Below are positions 25,647-35,407 of a DNA stretch of 64,000 bases, in pieces. Each line of letters opens with the position of its first letter. The stretch's first letter is position 1. The notes below the pieces were generated by a model that ran no database searches, had not been told where the DNA came from, and saw nothing but the letters and a program-made list of their open reading frames with translations. Made by a program: the position numbers and the translations under genes. Source of the DNA: Pseudomonadota bacterium. Its GTDB lineage: Bacteria > Pseudomonadota > Gammaproteobacteria > Burkholderiales > Burkholderiaceae_F. The DNA is taken from contig JAKBZN010000007.1 in assembly GCA_021842465.1 (NCBI GenBank), positions 1 through 64,000 on the forward strand. Direction: 5' to 3'.

Positions 25647-28343
25647 TCAGGGAATTTCTCCTGCCCCCCGTGCGGGAACGCCGGTTGGCGCGCTCGCCGC
25701 GAGGTCTTCCACCAATCTCGGCCGCACGCCGAGATCCCGCCAGTTCTCCGGGTGACAGGAGAACAGCAGGATCTGGTGCCGGGTAGCGGCGTCGAATAGC
25801 ACCCGCTTCATCCGGTCCAGGCGCGCCGCATCACTGTGCACCAGCGCGTCGTCGAGCAGGATCAAGGTCGGGCGTCCCGCCTCCTTGAGCAGGTCGGCGT
25901 ACGCCAACCGGCTGATCACCCCCATCTGTTCGCGGGCGCCGAAACTCAACGACGCAAACTCCGCGGAACCCGCCTCCGGCGCCATCCCCGGGCGGACCAA
26001 CAGGCGCGGCGCAAAATCCTCGCCCAGTTCGAGCGCGGCCTGCGGAAACAGCATCCGCACGGTGCGATCGAGATGGCGCTGCAGCGGCGCACGCAATCGT
26101 TGCGCGACCGCGGCGCGCCGGGCATCCAGCATTTCCAGCAGGTGATCGAGCGCGGCGGCGCGGCGGCGCAAGCCGGCGGCATGCCGGGCGGCCTGTTCAT
26201 GCTCGCCCACGAGATCGGCATGGCGCTCGTCCAGGCCCTGCGCGCCCAGCGTCGCCAGTTCGGATTCCAGCATACCGATCTGGAACCGACGCTCGCTCTG
26301 CGCGCGTTCCGCCGCTTCGGCGCTGGCGCGGTAGCGCGCGGCATCCTGGGCGAGCAATTCCGGCCGTGCCGCATCGATCGCCTGCCGCAGCGTTTCGATC
26401 TTGCGGGCCAGCGCCGCGCGTTCGGTGTTGACGTCATGCCATTCGTCCTGTGCCTTGCGCAAGCGCTCGGCGCGATCCGGGGCATCGAGCCGCGACCGCA
26501 AATCCCGGTGCTCCCGTTCGGCCGCGTCGAGTGCGGCCTGGGCATTCGCGGCGGCGAACCCCGCCTGGTTCCATTGCTCGGTCACGGCATCGCGCTCGGC
26601 GCGCGCGCGCCCTTCGGCCGATTCCGCTTGGACGATCGAGGGACGGTCCGCAGCCGCATCGGCGGGAGGCGGGAACGCCGCAAGAATCGATTCCTCCTGC
26701 CGAAGGCGGATCGCCGATTCCGCCAAGGCCGCGCGCAGCACGTCGATTCCCTTGGGCGCCAGCGCGCGCAACGTCGCCTCCCGCGTCGTGCATTCCGCCA
26801 GATGCCCGCGGTATTGCCGCTGACGGGCCTCCGCGTCCTCCCACGATGCGAGGCCGAGCGCGCGCAACGCCGCGTCCTGACGCACCTGGAGCGCATCGAG
26901 CTCGGATCGCAGTTCCGCAAGGTCGGCTCCACCGGGTGCGACCTCGATCCGTCCCACGCCCGGCACCGTCAGCACGGTGGACGCAACGATCAGCACCTCT
27001 CCCGCCCCGCCGCACTCGGTTTCGCCGACGCGGATGCTGCGGCCGGCCGTGATGTCGTAGCGCACGCGCGTCGCCGCGGCCGTCTGCCGGATCGCCAACT
27101 CGCGCAACCGCGCATGGCGATCGCGAAGCGGTTGCCAATCCTCCTCCCGCAGCTCGGTCTCGGTGGAAAGCCGCCGCGCTGCCAGCAGTGCCGTCTGTTC
27201 CGCTTCGGCCGCGCGCAGCGTCTCCTCGCCCCGGGCAAGCTGCGCGCGCAGCTCCTCGACGCGCCCCATCGATGCACGCCGCTGGTCCTCCCGACGTGCC
27301 AGGGTCAGCGCCGCGGTCGCCGCGTCGACCTGCGCCTGCGCCTGCTCGCGCCGCGCCTGCCAGGACGCGACCGCCGCCTGCGCGGACTGCTGCGCGGTGC
27401 GCGCGGTATCGCACGCCGCCGAGCGCGCCGCGAAATCCCGCTCCTCCTGCGCGAACGTGTCCAGGCGCTCCCGCAACAGGACATGCCGCTTCTCGAGTTG
27501 TTGCGCACCATCTTCCACGGTGCGCAATTCGCGCTGGATGCGCTCCACGGCCTCGAGGTCGGCGATCGCCTTGCGCTCCTGGGCGCGCATTGCCACCCAG
27601 GGCTGTTCCGCCGCCTCGTGGTCGTACTCGGCGCGCAGCGCCGCGATCCGATCCACCTTGCCCCGATAGGAAGCCAGGGTCGCCTCGAGCGTTTCGATTT
27701 CGCGCCGCAGCGCGTCCGCCCGCGCCAATGCCTGCGCGTAGTCGCCCCGCGGCTCGCCGCGCGAGGCGGTGAGCAGGGCATTGCGTTCCGCGGCCACCCG
27801 CTCCCGCACGGCATCGCCGATGCCGCCGGCAACCGCGCCCAGCGCCTCGCCCAGCGCGCGGTTCAGGTGGTCCGCGGCATGGGACACCGGGTCGCCGATC
27901 TCCTGCGCCATCCCCTGCTCGATCCAGAGCAGTCCTGGAATGCCCCAATGCCTCGCATTGCTCTCCCCTCGGCCGGGGAACCCGAACCCCAGCATCGCCG
28001 CGAGATGGTCCTCGGCATCCGCTCCGTCGAGCTTGCGGCCGTCGATCTCGAGTTCGCATCGTCTCTGATGCAGAAACCGCTTGCGCAGCCGTGCGGTATG
28101 GCCGCCGATGGTGAAGTCGATTTCGATCGACGGCGATGCGGCGGAATCCCCCCAGGGCCGCAACGCCTCGACGCTGCCCGAGCGATGGCGCTCGAAAAAC
28201 GCCGCGCGGATCGCCGCGGCGATCGTGCTCTTGCCGGCTTCGTTCAGCCCGACGAACAGGTTGAGTCCATCGTCGAAGTCGCCGATCTCGATCGGCGCGC
28301 GGAATTTCCGCAGTTGCTCGATGCGCAGGCGCAGGATCCTCAC
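25647..28343 (-). CDS. SbcC/Rad50-like AAA ATPase without zinc hook (YhaN-like)
   Basis: 898-residue SMC-type ATPase, probable partner of the adjacent phosphoesterase in DNA-end processing. LRIEQLRKFRAPIEIGDFDDGLNLFVGLNEAGKSTIAAAIRAAFFE holds Walker A near residue 34. The C-terminus has the signature region ASLSFGAREQMGVISRLAYADLLKEAG and Walker B PTLILLDDALVHSD. Between them lie long alanine/arginine/glutamate coiled coils. No CxxC zinc hook is seen at the middle, and it is shorter than SbcC, so a YhaN-type protein is more likely than true SbcC. The start overlaps the partner stop by four bases. Confidence 0.85.
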   Translation of the reverse strand: MRILRLRIEQLRKFRAPIEIGDFDDGLNLFVGLNEAGKSTIAAAIRAAFFERHRSGSVEALRPWGDSAASPSIEIDFTIGGHTARLRKRFLHQRRCELEIDGRKLDGADAEDHLAAMLGFGFPGRGESNARHWGIPGLLWIEQGMAQEIGDPVSHAADHLNRALGEALGAVAGGIGDAVRERVAAERNALLTASRGEPRGDYAQALARADALRREIETLEATLASYRGKVDRIAALRAEYDHEAAEQPWVAMRAQERKAIADLEAVERIQRELRTVEDGAQQLEKRHVLLRERLDTFAQEERDFAARSAACDTARTAQQSAQAAVASWQARREQAQAQVDAATAALTLARREDQRRASMGRVEELRAQLARGEETLRAAEAEQTALLAARRLSTETELREEDWQPLRDRHARLRELAIRQTAAATRVRYDITAGRSIRVGETECGGAGEVLIVASTVLTVPGVGRIEVAPGGADLAELRSELDALQVRQDAALRALGLASWEDAEARQRQYRGHLAECTTREATLRALAPKGIDVLRAALAESAIRLRQEESILAAFPPPADAAADRPSIVQAESAEGRARAERDAVTEQWNQAGFAAANAQAALDAAEREHRDLRSRLDAPDRAERLRKAQDEWHDVNTERAALARKIETLRQAIDAARPELLAQDAARYRASAEAAERAQSERRFQIGMLESELATLGAQGLDERHADLVGEHEQAARHAAGLRRRAAALDHLLEMLDARRAAVAQRLRAPLQRHLDRTVRMLFPQAALELGEDFAPRLLVRPGMAPEAGSAEFASLSFGAREQMGVISRLAYADLLKEAGRPTLILLDDALVHSDAARLDRMKRVLFDAATRHQILLFSCHPENWRDLGVRPRLVEDLAASAPTGVPARGAGEIP

Positions 28344-29464
28344 CGCGCCGCTCCCGCCGGGGCACGGATCTCGTCGAGCAGCCCCGCAAGCAGCACCAGC
28401 CCGTCGCGGGCGCGCTCGTCATCGCCTTCCCGCGCTTCGGCGCGCAGCGCGTCGATGACCTCGCCGAGATATCCCTCCGCATGCAAGGCCTGGATGTCCT
28501 CGGCAGTGGGTAGCAGGCGCAGCGCGTCCAGATCCGCGATCAGGCTGTGCGCTCGGGCCCGCGCCGCGGCCAGCGCCCGGTCCAGCGCCAAGCGGCCCGC
28601 CAGATCGATCTGCCCGCGCACGGCCAGCGCGACGACGTCGTCGGGCCCCAGTGCCTCGAACTCCCGCGCGAGACCGTCGAGATCGCCGGCAACCCGCAAT
28701 TCGTGCTCCAGCATCCGCCAGCGATATCTTCCGGTCGCCACCGGTCGAACCTGGGGCAGTGCGCCAGGCTGCGCGATCTCGACCACCAGCGCCTGTCCCG
28801 AATCGTTGTTCCGGAACCGATCGGTTTCCGGGGTTCCGCTGTACCACGTACGCGGGTCGATCTGCCGGGTGCCGTGCCAGTCGCCCAGCGCCAGATAGTC
28901 GAGCCGTGCCGACGCCGCCCGGCCGGCCGCGATCGGGTTGGGCGAATCGATCTCCGGCGCAAGGATCCCCTGCACGCTGCCGTGCGCAATGCCGACGCGC
29001 AGCAGCCCCGGCGGCGTCGCGGCATCATCGAACCACTCGGTGCAATCGCTGTAGGTATGCCGTTGCGTCAATGGCGCCGGCAGGATCGCGACCGCCGGCG
29101 CCTCGAGCACCAGTGGCTCCGCGCGCAGGCAGACATGCACATGGGACGGAATCGCCCCGAGTCGCCGGGCACGCGTCCAGACCGACTCGGCCAGGCCCGC
29201 ATCATGGTTCCCGGGGATCAGGACCCACGGCCCCCGAAAACCGTCCATGCGCTGGAACAGCCGCAGCACCGTGCGATCGGAAACGCCTTGGGCGTCGAAC
29301 ACATCTCCCGCCACCACCACCAGATCGGCCGTTTCGCGGCAGGCCAAGTCGGCGATGCGCGCAACGGCGTCGAAGCGGGCCTCCGCGAGCAGCGCCGCCT
29401 CGTCCGCATCGAACTGTCCGTAGCGCTTGCCGATCTGCCAATCGGCGGAGTGCACCAGCTTCAA
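28340..29464 (-). CDS. SbcD/Mre11-like metallophosphoesterase (YhaO-like)
   Basis: 374-residue calcineurin-type nuclease. MKLVHSADWQIGKRYG has the DxH motif, LVVVAGDVFDAQGVSD the GD motif, and WVLIPGNHDAG the GNHD motif. VGIAHGSVQG and LDYLALGDWHGTRQ supply the later histidines. All metal ligands seem present. The start is TTG 29464, whose TTGA overlaps the stop of the RND gene upstream, so it is translationally coupled to the efflux operon. The C-terminal cap region is helical. With the ATPase it probably trims DNA ends or hairpins. Confidence 0.88.
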   Translation of the reverse strand: MKLVHSADWQIGKRYGQFDADEAALLAEARFDAVARIADLACRETADLVVVAGDVFDAQGVSDRTVLRLFQRMDGFRGPWVLIPGNHDAGLAESVWTRARRLGAIPSHVHVCLRAEPLVLEAPAVAILPAPLTQRHTYSDCTEWFDDAATPPGLLRVGIAHGSVQGILAPEIDSPNPIAAGRAASARLDYLALGDWHGTRQIDPRTWYSGTPETDRFRNNDSGQALVVEIAQPGALPQVRPVATGRYRWRMLEHELRVAGDLDGLAREFEALGPDDVVALAVRGQIDLAGRLALDRALAAARARAHSLIADLDALRLLPTAEDIQALHAEGYLGEVIDALRAEAREGDDERARDGLVLLAGLLDEIRAPAGAAR

Positions 29465-32400
29465 GTCCGGTCACCCACCAGCCGGCGCACGGTCACATAG
29501 AACACCGGAATCAGCAGCAGTCCGAACACGGTCGCGAACAACATCCCGCCGATCACGCCGGTGCCGATCTCGTGCCGCGCCACCGCGCCCGCGCCGGTCG
29601 AGAGCACCAGCGGCAGCACGCCGAGGATGAACGCGAAGGAGGTCATCAGAATTGGCCGCAGCCGCAGCCGCGCCGCATGGACGACCGCCTCGACCAGCGA
29701 CATGCCCTCCGTCTGGCGCTGCACCGCGAACTCGACGATCAGGATCGCATTCTTGGCCGCAAGGCCGATCACCGTCACAAGGCCGATCTTGAAATAGATG
29801 TCATTCGGGAACTCGCGCAGCAGGCAGAACGTGAGCATACCCAGCAGCCCCAACGGGACCACCAGCAACACCGCCACGGGAATCGACCAGCTCTCGTACA
29901 GGGCCGCCAGACACAGGAACACCACCAGAATCGACAGACCGAGCAGTGCCGACGTCGAACTGCCGCTCAGTAGTTCCTGGTATGACTGGCCGGTCCAGTC
30001 GGCGCCGTAGCCCGGCGGCAGCGCCCTGTCGACGATGTTCTGCACGGCATCCATCGCCTGGCCGGTTGTATAGCCGGCCCGCGGGTTGCCGACGACTTCG
30101 ACCGCCGGATAGCCGTTGTAGCGCTGCAGCAAGATCGGCCCGACGCCCCAGTTGGTCTTGATCACACTGGATAGGGGGATCATGTCGTATGGGCTGATCG
30201 ATGTATTGGCGGCCGACGGGTCAAGGGGGGCGGTGCCGGAAACCCCTCCCGTTGCCGTCGCGGCGACCGCGCCGCCCGCCGGGGTATAGAGGTGCCGCAG
30301 CGCATCGAGGCCCATCCGATACTTTGCGTCGTCCTGGATGAAAACCCGCTTGATCCGCCCGCCATACGCCATCTGGTTGACATAGAACGGCGCCATCTCG
30401 GTCTCGATGGTGGCGTAGACGTCGGCGAGCGACAAGCCCATCGACGCCGCCTGCTGGCGGTCAAGCACGATGTCGAGCTGCGGCGCAGGCGGCAGGGCAT
30501 TCTCGCGAACCTGGTAAAGCATCGGGTTTTTGGCGGCATCGGCAACCAGGGTTTGCGCAGCGCCGTTGAGCTGCTGGTGCGACTGCCCGGTGCGCGCCAG
30601 CAGATACAGATCGATCCCGCCAAACCGGCTCAGCCCACGGATCGTCGGCAGATTAACCGCGAACATGCGGGCGTCCGGAATCCCCATCAGGATTCCGTTG
30701 ATCCGCGGGATCAACTGCATCGCCGTCTCGGTGCGCGCATCCCAGTCCTTGAGCTTGATGAAGGCCATGCCGACGTTTTCGCTCGAACCGACGAAGCTGA
30801 ACCCCTCGGGCTGGAACACGCCTGCAATATCGTTCGCGACCGGGCTGTGCATCAGCGCGTGGCGCAACTCCGCCATGACCTGGTCGGTCCGCTGCAGGGT
30901 CGCCCCGGGCGGCAGGTTGACCAGGACGAGGACAAAGCCCTGGTCCTCGTCCGGAACGAAGCTGGTCGGCATCCGGGTGTACAGGAACCCCGCCAGCACC
31001 GTCACCAACGCGAACAACACCATCCAGCGCGGGGCGTGCCGAACCGCCCGGTCGACGTGACCCTGATAGGCGTGCGCCCCGCCGTTGTAAACCTGGTCGA
31101 ACCAGCGAAACACCACGTTGCGCCCCTCGTGATGCTCGGGCTTGAGCAGGGCCCCGCACAGCGCCGGCGTGAACGACAGGGCCAGGAACGCCGAAAACGC
31201 CATCGAGATCGCGATCGTCAGGGCAAACTGCGCATAGATGATCCCGGTGGCGCCCGGCTGCAGCGCCGACGGCACGAACACCGCCGTGAGCACCAGCGTG
31301 ATCGCGATGATCGCCCCGGTGATCTGGCGCATCGCCTTGCGCGTCGCCTCCTTGGGATCGAGACGCTCGGCGGTCATGATGCGCTCGACGTTCTCGATGA
31401 CGACGATCGCATCGTCGACGACGATGCCGATGGCCAGCACCATCCCGAACAGCGTGAGCTGGTTGATCGTGTAGTGCAGCATCGACAGCCCGATGAACGT
31501 GCCGAGCAGCGCAACCGGAATCACCAGGGTCGGGATGATGGTCGCCCGCAGGTTCTGCAGGAACACCAGCATCACGAAAAAGACCAGCACGATCGCCTCG
31601 GCGAGCGTGAGCAGAACCTCTTTCATCGATGCCGTGATGAACGGCGTCGTGTCATAGGGTACCGACCACTTCACCCCCTGCGGAAGGCTGCGCGCAAGGG
31701 TCGCCATCTCGGCCTTTACCGCCGATGCCACCGACAGCGCGTTCGCCCCCGGCGACAGGAATACGCCCATGCCACCCGCCGCCTTGCCGTCAAAGTTCGT
31801 CGCCGTGCCGTAGCTCTGCGCGCCGAACGAAATCTTGGCGACGTCCCGAAGCCGGACCGTCGTCCCGTTGCGATCGGCCCGCACGATGACGTTGCGGAAC
31901 TGGTCGAGCGATGAGAACAGCGCGTCGCCGGAAACCGTCGCCGTGAACTCCTGACCCTTGACCGCCGGATCCGAGCCGATCGCGCCGGCGGCGAACTGCC
32001 CATCCTGCGCATTGACCGCATTGAGCACCTGGGTCGTCGACAGTCCGTACGCCTGCAGCTTGTCCGGGTCGAGCCAGATGCGCACGGCGTACTCGGAGCC
32101 CAGCAGGAAGGTGTTGCCGACGCCGTTGACGCGCGCGATCTCCGGCTGGATCTCCGAGGCCATGATGTCGGCGAGCCGCTTGTCGTCGATCGCCGGGTTG
32201 TTGGACTGCAAGCCGATGAACATCAGGATGTCGGGCGTCGCCTTCGCAACGGTGATGCCCTCCTGGATGACCTGGGCGGGCAGCAGCGGCGCCGCCAGGT
32301 TGACCTTGTTCTGGACCTGGACCTGCGCGATGTCCGGATTGGTGCCGGTGGCGAACGTCAGCGTGATGACCGTCTGCCCATTGGAGCCCGACGTCGAACT

Positions 32401-32634
32401 GAAGTACAGCAGGTTGTCGATTCCGGTGAGCTGCTGCTCGATGACCTGGGTGACCGTCGTCTCCATGGTCGCGGCGCTCGCCCCCGGGTAGTTGGCGGTG
32501 ACCGTCACCTGCGGCGGCGCGATGTTGGGATAGGAATCGACGCCCATCGTCCGCAGGGAGATGGCACCGAACAGGATGATCAGGATCGCGATCACCCAGG
32601 CGAAGATGGGACGCTGGATAAAGAAGCTAGGCAC
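29461..32634 (-). CDS. RND multidrug efflux permease, HAE1 family (AcrB/MexB-like)
   Basis: Inner-membrane proton-drug antiporter, 1057 residues, normal length. It starts MPSFFIQRPIFAWVIAILIILFGAISL. VDDAIVVIENVERIM in TM4 gives the proton-relay aspartates (AIGIVVDDAIVVIENVE). The two periplasmic docking repeats and a second membrane half follow, with GLAAKNAILIVEFAVQRQTEGM and a relay lysine. GGMLFATVFGLLLIPVFYVTVRRLVG ends it. It pumps hydrophobic drugs through the adaptor and outer-membrane channel encoded just upstream. The substrate range cannot be told. The stop overlaps the SbcD-like start. Confidence 0.96.
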   Translation of the reverse strand: MPSFFIQRPIFAWVIAILIILFGAISLRTMGVDSYPNIAPPQVTVTANYPGASAATMETTVTQVIEQQLTGIDNLLYFSSTSGSNGQTVITLTFATGTNPDIAQVQVQNKVNLAAPLLPAQVIQEGITVAKATPDILMFIGLQSNNPAIDDKRLADIMASEIQPEIARVNGVGNTFLLGSEYAVRIWLDPDKLQAYGLSTTQVLNAVNAQDGQFAAGAIGSDPAVKGQEFTATVSGDALFSSLDQFRNVIVRADRNGTTVRLRDVAKISFGAQSYGTATNFDGKAAGGMGVFLSPGANALSVASAVKAEMATLARSLPQGVKWSVPYDTTPFITASMKEVLLTLAEAIVLVFFVMLVFLQNLRATIIPTLVIPVALLGTFIGLSMLHYTINQLTLFGMVLAIGIVVDDAIVVIENVERIMTAERLDPKEATRKAMRQITGAIIAITLVLTAVFVPSALQPGATGIIYAQFALTIAISMAFSAFLALSFTPALCGALLKPEHHEGRNVVFRWFDQVYNGGAHAYQGHVDRAVRHAPRWMVLFALVTVLAGFLYTRMPTSFVPDEDQGFVLVLVNLPPGATLQRTDQVMAELRHALMHSPVANDIAGVFQPEGFSFVGSSENVGMAFIKLKDWDARTETAMQLIPRINGILMGIPDARMFAVNLPTIRGLSRFGGIDLYLLARTGQSHQQLNGAAQTLVADAAKNPMLYQVRENALPPAPQLDIVLDRQQAASMGLSLADVYATIETEMAPFYVNQMAYGGRIKRVFIQDDAKYRMGLDALRHLYTPAGGAVAATATGGVSGTAPLDPSAANTSISPYDMIPLSSVIKTNWGVGPILLQRYNGYPAVEVVGNPRAGYTTGQAMDAVQNIVDRALPPGYGADWTGQSYQELLSGSSTSALLGLSILVVFLCLAALYESWSIPVAVLLVVPLGLLGMLTFCLLREFPNDIYFKIGLVTVIGLAAKNAILIVEFAVQRQTEGMSLVEAVVHAARLRLRPILMTSFAFILGVLPLVLSTGAGAVARHEIGTGVIGGMLFATVFGLLLIPVFYVTVRRLVGDRT

Positions 32635-32661
32635 CGCTGGACTCCTGCAGATCCCGGAGGA

Positions 32662-33828
32662 CTATTGTTTCGTGCCCGAGGCGTCCGGCGCCTTGGGCTG
32701 CCACGCACCGGCGACAACATGCTGCCCGGGGCGAACCCACAGCAGGCCCGAGACGATCACCCGGTCGCCGTCGGCCAAGCCCCGCGGAACAACCCAGTCG
32801 CTGCCGACGCTGTCACGCACGACGACCGCCTTGCGCAGCACCTTCCCATCGGCGCCGACCACCAGCACATATGCACCGGACGCATCGCGCAACAGCGCCC
32901 GCTGCGGCACCAGGAACACACCGTCCTGGCGGCCGAGGTCGACGCGCAGCCGCACATACATGCCCGGCAACAGCATCCGCGCCGGATTGCGGACGATCGC
33001 GCGCATGTCGACCGCCCCGGTGGCGGCATTGACCCGCACCCCGGAAAAATCGAGCTTGCCAACCTGCGGATAGGGCGACTCGTCCGGCAGCACGATCGCC
33101 ACCTTGGCCTTGCCCTGCCCGTCCAGCGCCAGTTCGCCGCGCTCCTGCGCATGGCGCAGGGCGACGAGATCGGCGGCGCTGATGGTGAAGTTCACGTACA
33201 CCCGATCGATCTGCTCGATGGTGGTCAGCAGCGTGCTCCCGGCGCCGCTGTCGCTGGTGCCGCTGCCGACGATGGCGCCGGTGGTCACCTGCTGCTGCCC
33301 GGCGATCCCGGAGATCGGCGCGCGCACATCCGCATAGCCCAGATTCACGCGCGCGGCCTCGACCAGCGCCTTGTCGGCCTGCACCTTGGCCGCCGCGCTG
33401 CGCGCCGCGGCGTCGGCATTGTCGACCGTCTGCTGGGACACCGACCCGATCGGCAGCAGCGCATGGTCGCGCTGCGCCGTGACGGTGGCGTTCGTCAGCG
33501 TCGCACGGTCTTCGGCAAGCACGGCCAGATCGTTGTCGAGCTGCGCCTTGTAGTACGCCGGATCGATCCGGAACAGCAACTGCCCGCGATGCACCGCCCG
33601 GCCTTCGCGATACACCCGGTCGAGGAGCACGCCGGACACCCGCGCGACGACGTTCGCACTCTGATATGCGGACACGCGTCCGACGAATTGCCGCTCGAGC
33701 GCGGCGCCCTGCCGGACGACCCGCACGGTGTAGACCTTCTGCGGCGGGCGCGCGGGCGGCGGCGGCGCGTGTTTGCTGCAGCCGGCGACCAGGCCGAGGG
33801 ATACGACCAACGAAACGAACCATTTCAT
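32662..33828 (-). CDS. RND efflux periplasmic adaptor lipoprotein (AcrA/MexA-like)
   Basis: 388-residue membrane-fusion protein that bridges the RND pump and the outer-membrane channel. The signal peptide FVSLVVSLGLVAGCSK has a lipobox with the cysteine near residue 16, so it is lipid-anchored in the inner membrane. YQSANVVARVSGVLLDRVYREGRAVHRGQLLFRIDPAYYKAQL is the barrel-sandwich half. NLGYADVRAPISGIAGQQQVTTGAIV is the second half, and a beta-barrel and membrane-proximal domain follow. ATG 33828 overlaps the channel gene stop by four bases (ATGA). 27 bases separate it from the permease. Confidence 0.95.
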   Translation of the reverse strand: MKWFVSLVVSLGLVAGCSKHAPPPPARPPQKVYTVRVVRQGAALERQFVGRVSAYQSANVVARVSGVLLDRVYREGRAVHRGQLLFRIDPAYYKAQLDNDLAVLAEDRATLTNATVTAQRDHALLPIGSVSQQTVDNADAAARSAAAKVQADKALVEAARVNLGYADVRAPISGIAGQQQVTTGAIVGSGTSDSGAGSTLLTTIEQIDRVYVNFTISAADLVALRHAQERGELALDGQGKAKVAIVLPDESPYPQVGKLDFSGVRVNAATGAVDMRAIVRNPARMLLPGMYVRLRVDLGRQDGVFLVPQRALLRDASGAYVLVVGADGKVLRKAVVVRDSVGSDWVVPRGLADGDRVIVSGLLWVRPGQHVVAGAWQPKAPDASGTKQ

Positions 33829-35360
33829 GGATGACTCCCGGATTGCGTTGCGACGGCGACCGGCGTCGGCGATGCACCCGCCGCATCCTCCTGCCACCCT
33901 CCGCCCAAGTTCTTGATCAGCGTGACACTGCTTTCGCACCAGGCCGCGCGCGCGTCGATGCGGTTCTGCCGCGCCTGCAGCAGGGTGACCCGCGCGGCGA
34001 GCAGATCCTGCTCGCTGGTTGCGCCGACCCGTCGCTGCGCGCGGGCGCTGGCATAGAGCCGCTCGTTGCGGCGCAGGATGCGCGCCTGGGCGGTTGCCTC
34101 GACGCCCAGATGACGCATCGACGAGAGCGAATCCTCGACGCTCTGGAACGCCGTGACGACGGCATTGCGGTACCCCGCAACCGCCTGGTCGTAGCTTGCG
34201 CGCGCCGAATCCATCGCGGCTTCGCGCGCCCCGCCGTTGAACAGCGTCACCGCGAGACTCGGCCCAATCGTCCAGACCCGGTTGGCGATCGACAGGATGT
34301 GGGCGAAGGAGCCACTTTCGAAACCGCCGTCGGCCGTCAACGTGAGGTTCGGGAAGTACGCCGCCTTGGCGACCCCGATCCGCGCATTGGCCGCCGCCGC
34401 GGTGCGCTCGGCGCTGACGACGTCGTAGCGCCGCTCCAGCAGTTGTCCCGGCAGCACCGGCGGAATCGCGGGCATGGCGAAGGCATATCCGGAATCGGGC
34501 GCCAGCGAAAACGCGGCGGGCGCCCGCCCCAGCAGCACCGCGATGGCGTGCTCATCCTGTTCGCGCGCCAACTCGGCGGTCTGCAACGCAGCGACCGCGG
34601 CATCGAGCGTGTCCTGCGTGGCGCGCAGCGTGTCCTGCGACGCTGCGCCGACGCGAACCGCCGCCTGCGTCATGCGCACGATCCGTGCGTCGGTGTCCCG
34701 CTCGCCTTGCAGCACCGCGATGTCGGCGTCGGCCTGGCGCAGCGCGAAATAGTCCGATGCCACGCTGGCCGCGATCGACAAGCGCACGCCGGCAAGCTGG
34801 GCATCGCTGGCCTGGGCACTGGCCCGCGCCGCCTCGACGGTCCGGCGCACCGCCCCCCAGAGATCGGGCTCCCAGCTCGCCGTCAGCATCACCGAGGCAA
34901 GGTTGTAAAAGGCGGCACCGCCGCCCCCTCCGCCGAATGGGTTGGATCCGCCGCCCGCCGTGGCACCGCTGGGGCCACTCAGGATCCCGATGAGGGGCGA
35001 GCCCGGCCCGAAGCCGCCGCGCACCTGGCCCGCGCTGGCGCCGATCGTCGGATAGAACGCCGCGGCGCTGGCGCGGACCGTCGCCTGCGCGACGCGGTAC
35101 GACGCCTCGGCCGCGGCAATCGACTGGTTGGCTTTCAGCGCTTGCTCGACGAGGCCGTCGAGCACCGGGTCGCGATAGCTCCGCCACCAATCGTCGCGCA
35201 GCGCGAGGGCCGTTCCCGGCCGTGCGCGCTGCCATTCGACGCCCTCCTTGAAATGGTCGGGAACCGCCACCGCCGGCCGGTGATAGTCCGGACCGACCGC
35301 GCAGCCGGCCAGCCCGGCGAATGCGGCCGCAACCGCCGCCCATGCCGCGGCGCGACGCAT
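33825..35360 (-). CDS. RND efflux outer-membrane channel lipoprotein (OprM/NodT family)
   Basis: 511-residue TolC-like trimeric channel. The lipoprotein signal MRRAAAWAAVAAAFAGLAGCAVGPDYHRP has a lipobox and the family CAVGPDYxRP start. Two outer-membrane-factor repeats follow, with LVEQALKANQSIAAAEASYRVAQATVRAS and ASWEPDLWGAVRRTVEAARASAQAS in the first, and PSLAVTLFNGGAREAAMDSARASYDQAVAGYRNAVVTAFQSVED in the second. A glycine run (GGGSNPFGGGGGGA) in the periplasmic loop is unusual. ATG 35360 is chosen, as the track start lies inside the TetR gene. Confidence 0.95.
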   Translation of the reverse strand: MRRAAAWAAVAAAFAGLAGCAVGPDYHRPAVAVPDHFKEGVEWQRARPGTALALRDDWWRSYRDPVLDGLVEQALKANQSIAAAEASYRVAQATVRASAAAFYPTIGASAGQVRGGFGPGSPLIGILSGPSGATAGGGSNPFGGGGGGAAFYNLASVMLTASWEPDLWGAVRRTVEAARASAQASDAQLAGVRLSIAASVASDYFALRQADADIAVLQGERDTDARIVRMTQAAVRVGAASQDTLRATQDTLDAAVAALQTAELAREQDEHAIAVLLGRAPAAFSLAPDSGYAFAMPAIPPVLPGQLLERRYDVVSAERTAAAANARIGVAKAAYFPNLTLTADGGFESGSFAHILSIANRVWTIGPSLAVTLFNGGAREAAMDSARASYDQAVAGYRNAVVTAFQSVEDSLSSMRHLGVEATAQARILRRNERLYASARAQRRVGATSEQDLLAARVTLLQARQNRIDARAAWCESSVTLIKNLGGGWQEDAAGASPTPVAVATQSGSHP

Positions 35361-35407
35361 CGCGCCCCCCCGTCCTGCACCCGTCCCATCCAACGCCATC
35401 GACGCCA

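Noticed and set aside
25309-25755. 148-aa repeat protein on the plus strand
   Set aside because: It is the translation of the tandem array, open in several frames because 75 is a multiple of three. No ribosome site, and it runs into the end of the real minus-strand gene.
25836-28898. 1020-aa open frame opposite the SbcC-like gene
   Set aside because: A shadow: low-complexity arginine-rich text, while the minus strand holds Walker A and B and the signature motif.
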